Below, piece after piece: positions 42,204-51,344 of a stretch of 64,000 nt of DNA. A program made the position numbers and the translations under genes. Source of the DNA: Thermoleophilia bacterium SCSIO 60948 (lineage in GTDB: Bacteria > Actinomycetota > Thermoleophilia > Solirubrobacterales > 70-9). How positions within the stretch are numbered: the stretch's first letter is position 1; each line of letters begins with the position of its first letter. The DNA lies in contig CP053031.1 in NCBI GenBank assembly GCA_021496505.1, forward strand, positions 1,790,001 through 1,854,000, written 5' to 3'. Under the pieces are notes generated by a model. It was not told where the DNA came from. It searched no databases and worked only from the letters and a program-made list of their open reading frames with translations.

Positions 42204-43031
42204 GTGGCCGAAGGCCCCGAGCCGCGTCCGGTGACGCCGCTCGACCTGGTCTCGCACCACCTCGGCCGCGCGCTCGAGCTGCTCGGCGACGACGCCGACC
42301 CCGCGCTCAGGGCCGAGCTCGACCGCGCCGATGCGCTGGCGCGGGGCCTCGGCCCCTACGCCGAGCTGATGAGCTCGCCCGAGTCGCCGGCCCTCGGCGC
42401 GCTCGACCGCCTCACCCGCGTCGAGGACTGGGGCGCGCGCGATCGCGGCGTGGCGCTCGAGCAGGAGATGCTCTCCGGGCGCCTCGAGGGCCGGCTGCTG
42501 GCGTTCCTCGTCGCGGCCACGGGCGCGCGAAACGTGCTGGAGATCGGGATGTTCAGCGGCTACTCGGCGCTCGCGATGGCCGAGGCCCTGCCGCCCGACG
42601 GCTCGCTCGTCGCCTGCGAGATCGACGCCGGCGTCGCCGATTTCGCCCGCCGCCGCTTCGACGCCTCGCCGTCCGGCGAGCGCATCGACATCAGGATCGC
42701 TCCCGCCCTCGCGACCCTCGCATCGCTCGTCACCGACGAGGAGCGCTTCGATCTGGTCTTCATCGACGCGGACAAACCGAGCTACGAGGACTACCTCGAC
42801 GCGATCCTCGCCGGCGGGCTGCTCGCCCCGGACGGGATCGTCTGCGTCGACAACACACTGCTCCAGGGCGAGCCCTACCTCGGCGAGGACGTATCCGAGC
42901 GCTCGCGAAACGGAGCCGCGATCGCCGCGTTCAACGAGCGTGTCGCCGCCGATCCCGAGCTCGAACAGGTGCTGCTGCCGGTGCGCGACGGAGTGACCCT
43001 GATCCGCCGCACCGGCCCTCGCGATGGCTGA
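42204..43031 (+). CDS. mysB: O-methyltransferase (4-deoxygadusol-forming)
   Basis: A 275-residue class I SAM methyltransferase of the caffeoyl-CoA/COMT type. The N-terminal helices lead to EQEMLSGRLEGRLLAFLV, the SAM motif VLEIGMFSGYSALAMAEAL, ACEID, DLVFIDADKPSYEDYLD and the metal-site region IVCVDNTLLQG. In MAA synthesis it methylates desmethyl-4-deoxygadusol to 4-deoxygadusol. GTG at 42204 has GGAG 6 nt upstream. It is 14 nt after mysA and overlaps mysC by 8 nt. Confidence 0.9.
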   Translation: MAEGPEPRPVTPLDLVSHHLGRALELLGDDADPALRAELDRADALARGLGPYAELMSSPESPALGALDRLTRVEDWGARDRGVALEQEMLSGRLEGRLLAFLVAATGARNVLEIGMFSGYSALAMAEALPPDGSLVACEIDAGVADFARRRFDASPSGERIDIRIAPALATLASLVTDEERFDLVFIDADKPSYEDYLDAILAGGLLAPDGIVCVDNTLLQGEPYLGEDVSERSRNGAAIAAFNERVAADPELEQVLLPVRDGVTLIRRTGPRDG

Positions 43032-44349
43032 CCCGCGCCCGAGGCTGCGCACCACGGTGCGGAGCGCCGCGACGCTCGCCGGGCTCGGCGCCGTCGCGCC
43101 GCTCAACGCCGCGCTGACCTTCGCCGCCATCGTGCGGGGTGGCTCCGTGCGTCGCGGACGCGAACTGCCGCGCGCCGGCCGCACGGTCCTGATCACGGGC
43201 GGGAAGATGACGAAGGCCCTGGCGCTCGCGCGAGCCTTCGACCGCGCCGGGCACAGGGTCATCCTCGCCGAGGGGGCAAAGTACCGGCTGACCGGCCACC
43301 GGTTCTCACGCGCCGTCAGCCGCTTCCACGTGATCCCCGAACCGGGCGCCGACGACTACGCCGAGGCGATCGAGCGGATCGTCGACGCGGAGCGGGCCGA
43401 CGTCTTCGTGCCGGTGTCGAGCCCGCTGTCGAGCCGCTACGAGGCCGACGCCGGCGCACGGATCGCCGATCGCTGCGAGGTCGTCCACGGCGACCCCGAG
43501 ACCGTGCGAACCGTCGATGACAAGTACGAGTTCGCGACGGCCGCCGCGCGCCTCGGCCTCCCGGTGCCCGACACCCGCTTGATCACGGACCCGGCGCAGG
43601 TCGCGGACTTCGACTTCGCCGCCAACCCCGGCCCGTACATCCTCAAGAGCATCGCCTACGACCCGATCCGGCGCCTCGACCTGACGCCGCTGCCGCGCCC
43701 GACGGCGTCCGAGACGAGAGCGTTCGCCGAATCGCTGCCGATCTCCACCGAGCGCCCCTGGATCCTCCAGGAGCTCGTCGCCGGTCAGGAGTTCTGTACC
43801 CACAGCACCGTTCGCGACGGCGAGCTGACGCTCCACTGCTGCTGCCGGTCCTCGGCGTTCCAGCTCAACTACGAGATGGTCGACCACCCCGCCATCGAAG
43901 CCTGGGTGCGCCGCTTCGCGCGCGAGCTCCGGCTCACCGGGCAGTATTCGTTCGACTTCATCGAGACCGAGACGGGCGAGCTCAGGGCGATCGAGTGCAA
44001 CCCGCGGACGCACTCGGCGATCACGATGTTCTACGACCACCCCGGGGTCGCCGACGCCTACCTGGGCCGCCGAGCCGACACCGTCGTCCCGACCGCGACG
44101 AGCCGGCCGACACACTGGATCTACAACGAGCTGTGGCACGCGCTGCGCCGCCCGCGCGAGCTGCCCCGGCGGCTGCGGACGATCGCGCGCGGCAAGGACG
44201 CGATCTTCGACCGCTCCGACCCGCTGCCGTTCCTGCTCGTCCACCACCTCCAGATTCCATCGCTGCTCGCGCGCGCCGCGCGGCGCGGCGAGGACTGGAT
44301 CCGGATCGACTTCAACATCGGCAAGCTCGTCGAGCCCGGCGGCGACTGA
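43024..44349 (+). CDS. mysC: ATP-grasp mycosporine-glycine synthase
   Basis: The 441-residue ATP-grasp enzyme joins glycine to 4-deoxygadusol, giving mycosporine-glycine. Visible are LITGGKMTKALALARAF at the start of the pre-ATP-grasp domain and KYRLTGHRFSRAVSRFHVIP. ADVFVPVSSPLSSRYEAD and the ATP lysine in PYILKSIAYDPIRR follow. The metal-binding part is AIECNPRTHSAITMFY, and the C-terminus reads IRIDFNIGKLVEPGGD, much as in cyanobacterial MysC. An N-terminal hydrophobic stretch (residues 15-38) could associate with the membrane. It overlaps mysB by 8 nt. Confidence 0.92.
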   Translation: MADPRPRLRTTVRSAATLAGLGAVAPLNAALTFAAIVRGGSVRRGRELPRAGRTVLITGGKMTKALALARAFDRAGHRVILAEGAKYRLTGHRFSRAVSRFHVIPEPGADDYAEAIERIVDAERADVFVPVSSPLSSRYEADAGARIADRCEVVHGDPETVRTVDDKYEFATAAARLGLPVPDTRLITDPAQVADFDFAANPGPYILKSIAYDPIRRLDLTPLPRPTASETRAFAESLPISTERPWILQELVAGQEFCTHSTVRDGELTLHCCCRSSAFQLNYEMVDHPAIEAWVRRFARELRLTGQYSFDFIETETGELRAIECNPRTHSAITMFYDHPGVADAYLGRRADTVVPTATSRPTHWIYNELWHALRRPRELPRRLRTIARGKDAIFDRSDPLPFLLVHHLQIPSLLARAARRGEDWIRIDFNIGKLVEPGGD

Positions 44350-44356
44350 ACCGCCC

Positions 44357-45403
44357 ATGGCGCTGCGACTACTGCATCTGACCGGCTCGGCAGAAAGCGA
44401 GTTCTTCGCCGAGCTCTCGCGCCTCTACGCCGGCGACTGCCTGGCCGAGATCGACGATCCGGCGCGCTACGAGAGCCTCGTCGCTCACGTCGACCCCGGG
44501 GGCGAGTGGCGCTTCCCCGAGGACCTGTCCCCCGCCGCGCTCGAGCGCGCCGAGCCGCTGGGCGCCGGGGCGGCCGTCGCGAGGATCGGCGACGAGCGGC
44601 CGGACGTGATGGTCCCGCAGATGTTCTGCCTTCCGGGCATGACCGCTTACCGGTCGCTGTTCGAGGTCCTCGGGATCCCCTACCTCGGCAGTCGCGGCGA
44701 CGTGATGGCGATCGCCGCCGACAAGGCGCGGACGCGCTCGATCGTCGCCGCGGCGGGCGTCGCCGTTCCCGACGCCGAGGTCGTCCGGCCGGGCCAACGG
44801 CCCGGGCTCGATCCGCCCTACGTCGTCAAGCCGCTCGCCTCCGACAACTCGACAGGAGTCTCGCTCGTCCGCGACGCGCACGAGGTCGAGGACGCCCTCG
44901 AGCGCGCGCTGGCGGTAGGTCCCGCAGCGCTGGTCGAACGCTACGTCGAGCTCGGACGCGAGGTCAGGTGCGGCCTGCTCGCCCGTGGCGACGAGCTCGA
45001 CGAGTTGCCGCTCGAGGAGTACGCACTCGACCCCGAGGCGCACCCGATCCGCGGCGAGGCCGACAAGCTCGCGCGCGACGGCGAGCAGGGCGGGCTTCGG
45101 CTCGTCGCCAAGGACTCGCCCGGCGCCTGGATCATCCCGCGCTCCGATCCGGTCTGCGAGCCGGCCTGGGAGGCCTCGCGCCGCGCCCACCGAGCGCTCG
45201 GCTGCCGCGACTACAGCCTGTTCGACTTCCGGATCGACCCGGACGGGCGGCCCTGGTTCCTCGAGGCGGGCCCCTACTGCTCCTTCGCGCGGACCAGCGT
45301 GATCGCGACCATGGCGCGCGCCGAGGGGACCGGCGTCGCCGAGCTCTTCGCCGAGGCGGTCGCGCAGGCGATGTCGAGAACGAACCGAGGAGCAGCGACA
45401 TGA
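44357..45403 (+). CDS. mysD: D-Ala-D-Ala-ligase-like MAA synthase
   Basis: 348 residues. MysD attaches a second amino acid (Ser, Thr or others) to mycosporine-glycine, giving imino-MAAs such as shinorine or porphyra-334. The protein starts LRLLHLTGSAESEFFAELSR, a MysD-type opening. DVMVPQMFCLPGMTAYRSLFEVLGIPYLGS and ADKARTRSIVAAAGVAVPDAEV then lead into the ATP-grasp lysine PYVVKPLASDNSTGVSLV. LFDFRIDPDGRPWFLEAGPYCSF is the metal site. No NRPS-type MysE is present, so this is the amino-acid-adding enzyme. It follows mysC by 7 nt and overlaps the dioxygenase gene by 4 nt. Confidence 0.9.
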   Translation: MALRLLHLTGSAESEFFAELSRLYAGDCLAEIDDPARYESLVAHVDPGGEWRFPEDLSPAALERAEPLGAGAAVARIGDERPDVMVPQMFCLPGMTAYRSLFEVLGIPYLGSRGDVMAIAADKARTRSIVAAAGVAVPDAEVVRPGQRPGLDPPYVVKPLASDNSTGVSLVRDAHEVEDALERALAVGPAALVERYVELGREVRCGLLARGDELDELPLEEYALDPEAHPIRGEADKLARDGEQGGLRLVAKDSPGAWIIPRSDPVCEPAWEASRRAHRALGCRDYSLFDFRIDPDGRPWFLEAGPYCSFARTSVIATMARAEGTGVAELFAEAVAQAMSRTNRGAAT

Positions 45404-46188
45404 ACGTGACCGAACTCGAGCCCGTCGGCGCGCGCGTCGAGGGCCTGTCGATCGACGCAGCGGGGGCCGAGGACGTCACGCGCCTGCGCGGGCTGCTGGC
45501 CGAGCACGGGGTTCTCGTCCTGCCCGGCCAGAGCGCCGGCGACGAGGGCTTCGTCGCGTTCCTCGAGCGCTTCGGCGAACTGATGTTCACCGACGGCGAG
45601 ACGCCTGTCGACGGGTTCCCCGACCTCAACGTCGTCTCGAACGTCGGGCGGGACACGCCGCCGAAGAGCAACTTCCACGTCGATACGAGCTACGTCCGGG
45701 TCCCGCCCGCCCTGACCTCGCTGCGCGCGGTCGAGATCCCCGAGCGCGGCGGCGAGACGCTGTTCACCAACCAGTACCGCGCCTACGACACGCTCCCGGC
45801 CGAGCTCCGTGAGCGACTCGCCGGCAGGACGATCACGCACCGGGTCACCGGCGTCGACCCCGGTCCCGACTCCGAGACCGAGGCCGAGCACCCGGTCTTT
45901 CACACCCACCCGATCTCGGGACGGACCGCGATCTACATGTCGACGCCGGCGCGCTGCGTCGCGATCAGCGGGCTCCCCGACGACGAGGCGGGTGAGCTGA
46001 TCGGGCGGCTCTTCGAGCACTCGACCGCGGAGGAGAACACGATGCGCCACGCCTGGAGCCCCGGCGACGTCGCCATCTGGGACAACGGCTGCGTCCTGCA
46101 CCGAGCAGATCACTCCGGCGTCTCGGGCGACCGGGTGATGCACCGCGGGATGGTCGCGGGCGAGGGGCCACTCGAGCCCGCCGCCTGA
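45400..46188 (+). CDS. TauD/TfdA-family Fe(II)/2-oxoglutarate dioxygenase, last gene of the MAA operon
   Basis: The 262-residue enzyme has the facial triad His93 and Asp95 (FHVDTSYV) and His234 (VLHRADHSG). A 2-oxoglutarate-binding Arg is near 245-249 (RVMHRGMV). It should oxidise a small molecule with O2 and 2-oxoglutarate, releasing CO2 and succinate. The 4-nt overlap with mysD suggests tailoring of the MAA (hydroxylation, demethylation or decarboxylation). Known MAA dioxygenases (MysH) are PhyH-like, so a TauD-type enzyme here would be a different solution. Amino-acid supply is an alternative role. Confidence 0.87.
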   Translation: MNVTELEPVGARVEGLSIDAAGAEDVTRLRGLLAEHGVLVLPGQSAGDEGFVAFLERFGELMFTDGETPVDGFPDLNVVSNVGRDTPPKSNFHVDTSYVRVPPALTSLRAVEIPERGGETLFTNQYRAYDTLPAELRERLAGRTITHRVTGVDPGPDSETEAEHPVFHTHPISGRTAIYMSTPARCVAISGLPDDEAGELIGRLFEHSTAEENTMRHAWSPGDVAIWDNGCVLHRADHSGVSGDRVMHRGMVAGEGPLEPAA

Positions 46189-46651
46189 GAGGCCGCGGAG
46201 GTCAGCCTCCGGCGCTGCGGCCGTGTTCGTGTCGCACGCCGACCTCGCCCCGGCAGCGCCTTCGATCGAGCGACCCGCGGACGTCCGACCGACTCGCCGC
46301 CGCGCCGCGATCGGTCGGCCCGGTGACGACCCGTCGACCCCTCGTTCGCACACCCGCGCGGTCGGGCTCGCGCGCCCATCAACCGATTCCAAACCGCGGC
46401 TTCCTTGGCTCCGTGAAGCCCTGGCGCGACCGAGGAAGCCGCGAGGAAGCAACGCGTCCGCAAAGCCTCTCCACCAGCTCTACGAGAGTCGCCGCGGGCT
46501 GGCGGAGCGGCTCGTCCGATCGGCCCCCGAACACCATGCTAGACGCGGGTTAACGCGACGCGACAGGCGCTGCGCTCGGCTCGAGCGGGCTAAACCGGAT
46601 CGCGATCGCCGCATCACAGGGGTGCGGCGGCCGAATCAAGGAGGAAGGGAT
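46189..46651. other. 463-nt intergenic region after the MAA operon
   Basis: It begins with a small hairpin (CGGAGG-TCAG-CCTCCG). The rest has mixed codon-like sequence but no frame with a ribosome binding site and no database-type motif I recognise. A promoter for the gene at 46652 presumably lies in the last 100 nt. GGGTTAACGCG and TAAACC occur there without a clear -35/-10 pair. Confidence 0.5.
46196..46211 (+). terminator. Small hairpin after the MAA operon
   Basis: CGGAGG and CCTCCG pair around a TCAG loop 8 nt after the last stop, and flanking GCCGC/GCGGC may add pairs. No T-run follows, so confidence is low. Confidence 0.35.
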
Positions 46652-47080
46652 ATGCGAACGATTCGCATGCTGACCGCCGCGATGGTCGTGGCGCTGCTCG
46701 CGGCCGTGGCGGCAGCGCCCGCGACCGCCCAGACACAGCAGAACGGGCTCGTGAACGTGAACCTCGAGGAGATCGACGTCGGGCTGCCGATCTCCGTCGC
46801 GGCGAACGTCTGTGATCTCGACGTCGCGGTGCTCGCCGAGGTCCGCAGGCTCGGCGAGACGGCCTGCACGGCCGACGCCGAGTCGGGCGCGGTCTTCGGG
46901 CCGGGCGGGAACTCGGATGCCCGCCAGGAGGGGCTGGTCAACGTCAACGTCTCGGACGTCGTCGTCAAGGTGCCGGTCTCCGTCGCGGCGAACATCTGCG
47001 ACGTAGCCGTCAACGTCCTCGCGCAGCAGCGCAGAGGCGGGCCCGTGAGCTGCGACGCGGTCGCGGACTCGGACGCCTGA
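46652..47080 (+). CDS. Secreted protein with two 62-residue repeats
   Basis: The 142-residue precursor has a clear signal peptide cut near residues 26-27 (ATA-Q). The mature part is two copies of one unit: GLVNVNLEEIDVGLPISVAANVCD (32-55) recurs as GLVNVNVSDVVVKVPVSVAANICD (94-117). Cysteines at 54/72 and 116/134 keep an exact spacing of 62 residues, so each unit probably has one disulfide. Alternating hydrophobic residues suggest beta structure, somewhat like chaplins and related actinobacterial surface proteins. The function is not known. AAGGAGG lies upstream of the ATG. Confidence 0.75.
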   Translation: MRTIRMLTAAMVVALLAAVAAAPATAQTQQNGLVNVNLEEIDVGLPISVAANVCDLDVAVLAEVRRLGETACTADAESGAVFGPGGNSDARQEGLVNVNVSDVVVKVPVSVAANICDVAVNVLAQQRRGGPVSCDAVADSDA

Positions 47081-47096
47081 GGCCACCGGGGCCTCA
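47078..47096. terminator. First of two tandem hairpins
   Basis: TGAGGCC and GGCCTCA pair around a 5-nt loop. The stem includes the stop codon of the repeat-protein gene. Confidence 0.5.
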
Positions 47097-47107
47097 TGGG
47101 TCGGCCC

Positions 47108-47141
47108 ACGCGCGCCGAGGCACGGACGCCTCGGCGCGCGT
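47108..47141. terminator. Strong 14-bp hairpin terminator
   Basis: ACGCGCGCCGAGGC and its exact complement enclose a 6-nt loop, followed by TT. It sits between the repeat-protein gene and asnB and should stop transcription from the former. Confidence 0.7.
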
Positions 47142-47217
47142 TGGCGCCACCCCGCCCGGACCGACGTCACGCTTGCGATCCGGTAGAAGCGAAAACCCCT
47201 GGGTATCTGGTGTATCC

Positions 47218-48750
47218 GTGTGTGGAATAGCTGCTCAGCACGGCTCGCCTGACCCGATCGACGGCGAGCGGATGCTCGAGGCGATGATCAGCCGCGGCCC
47301 CGACGACCAGGGATCGGTCGGTCCCGATGACGGCCTCGAGGGCGCCTGGCTGGGCCACCGCCGGCTCTCGATCGTCGACGTCGAAGGCGGTCACCAGCCG
47401 CTCGTCGGCGCCGGTGGCGACGTCTTCATGGTCGGCAACGGCGAGATCTACAACCACGAGGCGATCCGCGAGCGACTCCCCGACCACGTCTTTCGCACGC
47501 GCTCGGACAATGAGGTCGCCCTGCACCTGATCGAGCGCGACGGCCCGAAGGCCCTCGCCGACCTCAACGGCATGTACGCCTTCTGCCTCGCCGGGCGCGA
47601 CGGGCGCTTCCTCGCCGCGCGCGACCCGATCGGGATCAAGCCGCTCTATTGGGCCACGAAGAACGGGCGCACCGTCCTCGGCTCCGAGATGGCGTCGTTC
47701 GCTCCCGAGCTTCGCGACGAGATCCACGCGTTCCCGCCCGGGCATTACTGGACCCCCGAGGAGGGCTTGGTCCGCTTCGCCGCCCCCGTCCCGCCCGACG
47801 CCGTCGCCGATTCCTCGCGCCGCGAGCCCGCCGAGCCGACCCGCGAGGACCTCGACGAGCTTCGTGAGGTCATCGTCGACGCGGTCGAGCGCCAGATGAT
47901 GGGTGACGTCCCCGTCGGCGTGTTCCTCTCCGGCGGCCTCGACTCGAGCCTCGTCGCGGCGATCGCGCAGAACTATCTGGAGCGCCGCGGGATGACGCTC
48001 CAGACGTTCGCCGTCGGCCTCGAGGGCTCGCCCGACGTCCTCGCGGCCCGCGCCTGCGCCGAGGCGCTCGGGACCGAGCACCGCGAGCATCTCTACACGG
48101 CCGAGGAGGCGACCGCGAGCATGCCCGAGGTGATCGCGAAGATCGAGGCCTACGACCCCGCCCTCGTTCGCAGCGCGGTCCCCAACCTCATGCTCGCCAA
48201 GTTCACCTCGCAGTACGTCAAGGTCGTGCTGACCGGCGAGGGCGCCGACGAGCTGTTCGCGGGCTACGAGTACATGGTCGAGTTCCCCGACCCCGAGCCG
48301 CTCCACGCCGAGCTCGTCCGCAACGTCGAGGGCCTCCACAACCTCAATCTCCAGCGCTGCGACCGCGTGACGATGGCCCACAGCCTCGAGGCGCGGGTGC
48401 CGTTCCTCGACGCCGAGGTCGTCGCCCACGTGATGCGGCTGCCGGCCAGCTGGAAGGTCTACGGCAAGGACGTCCCGGAGAAGCGGCTGCTGCGCGCCGC
48501 GTTCGAGGGCTGGCTGCCCGATGAGCTGCTGTGGCGCGACAAGTCACAGTTCGGCGACGGCAGCGGCGCTGCCTCCGTCCTCACCGATCCGTTCACCGAC
48601 TCGGTCACACAGGCCGACTTCGAGGCCGAATGCGCCTCGGTCGAGCCGCCGCTTCGCACGCGCGAGGAGGTCGCCTACTACCGGATCTTCCGCGAGCACC
48701 TCGGCGACGTTCAGCCGTCGCAGACCCTGGGCCGATTCGCGACCGCCTAG
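47218..48750 (+). CDS. asnB: Asparagine synthase (glutamine-hydrolysing), AsnB
   Basis: 510 residues. GTG at 47218 was chosen because the nucleophile Cys must be residue 2 after initiator removal (M-C-G-I-A). The N-terminal glutaminase domain has SRGPDDQGS, HRRLSIVDV, GNGEIYNH and SDNEV. The C-terminal synthetase domain has the ATP pyrophosphatase loop FLSGGLDSSLVAA, LTGEGADELFAGY and RVPFLDAEV. It makes asparagine from aspartate, ATP and glutamine. No Shine-Dalgarno sequence is seen, and a TATCTG lies 8 nt upstream, so the mRNA may be leaderless. A role linked to the nearby MAA genes is not shown. Confidence 0.92.
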   Translation: MCGIAAQHGSPDPIDGERMLEAMISRGPDDQGSVGPDDGLEGAWLGHRRLSIVDVEGGHQPLVGAGGDVFMVGNGEIYNHEAIRERLPDHVFRTRSDNEVALHLIERDGPKALADLNGMYAFCLAGRDGRFLAARDPIGIKPLYWATKNGRTVLGSEMASFAPELRDEIHAFPPGHYWTPEEGLVRFAAPVPPDAVADSSRREPAEPTREDLDELREVIVDAVERQMMGDVPVGVFLSGGLDSSLVAAIAQNYLERRGMTLQTFAVGLEGSPDVLAARACAEALGTEHREHLYTAEEATASMPEVIAKIEAYDPALVRSAVPNLMLAKFTSQYVKVVLTGEGADELFAGYEYMVEFPDPEPLHAELVRNVEGLHNLNLQRCDRVTMAHSLEARVPFLDAEVVAHVMRLPASWKVYGKDVPEKRLLRAAFEGWLPDELLWRDKSQFGDGSGAASVLTDPFTDSVTQADFEAECASVEPPLRTREEVAYYRIFREHLGDVQPSQTLGRFATA

Positions 48751-48771
48751 CGCGCGCGTGGATCGTCGCGG

Positions 48772-49215
48772 CTAGAGCAGGTCCTTCGCCCGCATCTCCT
48801 CGGTCGCGTCCTCGGATTTCTCGACCCCCTCGATCCCGAGCTTGCGCTTGACCGGGACGGTGCGCTCGAACTGGACGTCGCGATAGCCGACGACCTGCAC
48901 GCTGTTTCCCCACGGGTCGTGGAAGTCGCGCCCGTCACGACCCTCGAGATCGAGGCCCTCGCGCTCGGCGGCTGCGGCGAACGCATCGAGGTCATCGACG
49001 ACGAGACCGAAGTGACGGTGCTCATCCGGCGTGGTCGAGCCGCCCGCGGCGAGGGCGAGGAACTGATCGCCCATGTCGAGGAACGCCATCCGATCGCCGA
49101 CCCGGCCGCGAAGCTCGAACTCGAACAGGCGCCCGTAGAAGTCGATCGCCTCGTCGAGGTCGCCGACCTCGAGTGCGATGTGGTTCATCCCGACGAGCTT
49201 GGGTCTCGGCGTCAC
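48772..49215 (-). CDS. VOC (glyoxalase/dioxygenase-fold) family protein
   Basis: A single VOC module pair in 147 residues: MNHIALEVGDLDEAIDFYGRLFEFEL holds the first metal-binding His, EHRHFGLVVDD the second, and FHDPWGNSVQVV fits the closing strand with the metal-region acid. The C-terminus carries a charged tail of about 25 residues. Function may be lyase, dioxygenase or ligand binding. The GTG follows GGAGGG. It overlaps the GDSL gene by 4 nt. Confidence 0.85.
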   Translation of the reverse strand: MTPRPKLVGMNHIALEVGDLDEAIDFYGRLFEFELRGRVGDRMAFLDMGDQFLALAAGGSTTPDEHRHFGLVVDDLDAFAAAAEREGLDLEGRDGRDFHDPWGNSVQVVGYRDVQFERTVPVKRKLGIEGVEKSEDATEEMRAKDLL

Positions 49216-50024
49216 TGCGCCCTCCGTTCGGTCGTGCTCTCCGCCTCCGTTGCTCGCCCGAGCGGCGCGAGCTCGGGGCGCTTCGCCGAGCGCCCGTCGC
49301 CCGACGAGCGCCCGCGCACCCGTCGCAGCACCCACGGCGCGAGGTGGCGCGCCGTCCAGGCCGCGTCCTCGGCCGCCCGGGCCAGCCGTGGCTTCGTCTC
49401 GGCGGGGGGCAGCGGCTCCGTCCAGATCGCCGTCGCGCCCGGAAGCTCGAGCGCCTCGGCCGCCGCCGCGGCGATCCGCTCGTGCCCGAGCGAGTTCGCG
49501 TGCAGGCGGTCCGGTGACCACAGGGCCGGATGCGCAACCCCCTCGCGCTCGAGCTCGATCAGCCGCGCGCCGGTGGCCGCGACGATCCTGCGGATCTCGG
49601 AGTTGAGCCGGCCGACCCGCTCGCGAACCCGAGCGCCGGCGACGCTGATCACGGCCGTCGGGTCGGGGTAGCTCATCATCAGGACCTCGGCGCCGGACTC
49701 GCGGAGCGCGGAGGCCATCGCCTCGAGATCGCCCGCGACCGCGTCGACGTCGACGCTCGGTCGCAGGATGTCGTTGAGCCCGCCGGCGACGCTCGCGAGG
49801 TCCGGGTCCATCGCCAGCGCCGGTTCGAGCTGCTCGGCGCGTATCTGACCGACCTTGCGACCACGGATCGCGAGGTTCGCGTAGAGCAGCTCGGGCTCGA
49901 GAACGGCGAGCTGCTCGGCGAGGCGATCGGCCCAGCCGCGCGGCTCGTCGGCGGTGCCGGGATACGGGTCGTCGAGGCCCTCGGTCGTCGAGTCGCCGAG
50001 CGCGACGTAGCGCTTGCGGGTCAC
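49212..50024 (-). CDS. SGNH/GDSL-family hydrolase
   Basis: 270 residues with block I VALGDSTTEGLDDP (nucleophile Ser), block II NLAIRGRKVGQI, block III VAGGLNDIL and block V near SPDRLHANSLGH (Asp and His). It is therefore an esterase or lipase of the cytosolic SGNH type without a signal peptide. The C-terminal 70 residues are Arg/Pro-rich and extend past the usual domain. It is 4 nt downstream of the acyl-CoA dehydrogenase gene, so probably in one operon with it and the VOC gene. Confidence 0.87.
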   Translation of the reverse strand: MTRKRYVALGDSTTEGLDDPYPGTADEPRGWADRLAEQLAVLEPELLYANLAIRGRKVGQIRAEQLEPALAMDPDLASVAGGLNDILRPSVDVDAVAGDLEAMASALRESGAEVLMMSYPDPTAVISVAGARVRERVGRLNSEIRRIVAATGARLIELEREGVAHPALWSPDRLHANSLGHERIAAAAAEALELPGATAIWTEPLPPAETKPRLARAAEDAAWTARHLAPWVLRRVRGRSSGDGRSAKRPELAPLGRATEAESTTERRAQ

Positions 50025-50028
50025 CGTC

Positions 50029-51249
<1,221 letters not shown>

Positions 51250-51331
51250 CTCGGGTCCCTCTCCTCCGCCTTGTGCCTCGGCGATTATCCCGGCTGGCGC
51301 CGTCGAGCCGCGGCCCGGCCGCTGCGCCACC

Positions 51332-51337
51332 TACGCT
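51332..51337 (+). promoter_or_regulatory. Candidate -10 element TACGCT
   Basis: TACGCT, 7 nt before the GTG at 51345, is the same arrangement as at 32588 and 38867. Confidence 0.4.
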
Positions 51338-51344
51338 TCGACGC

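Noticed and set aside
47218-48750. asnB as part of the MAA pathway
   Set aside because: It is over 1 kb from the operon, separated by another gene and a strong hairpin, and has its own apparent promoter. No known MAA step needs an amidotransferase.
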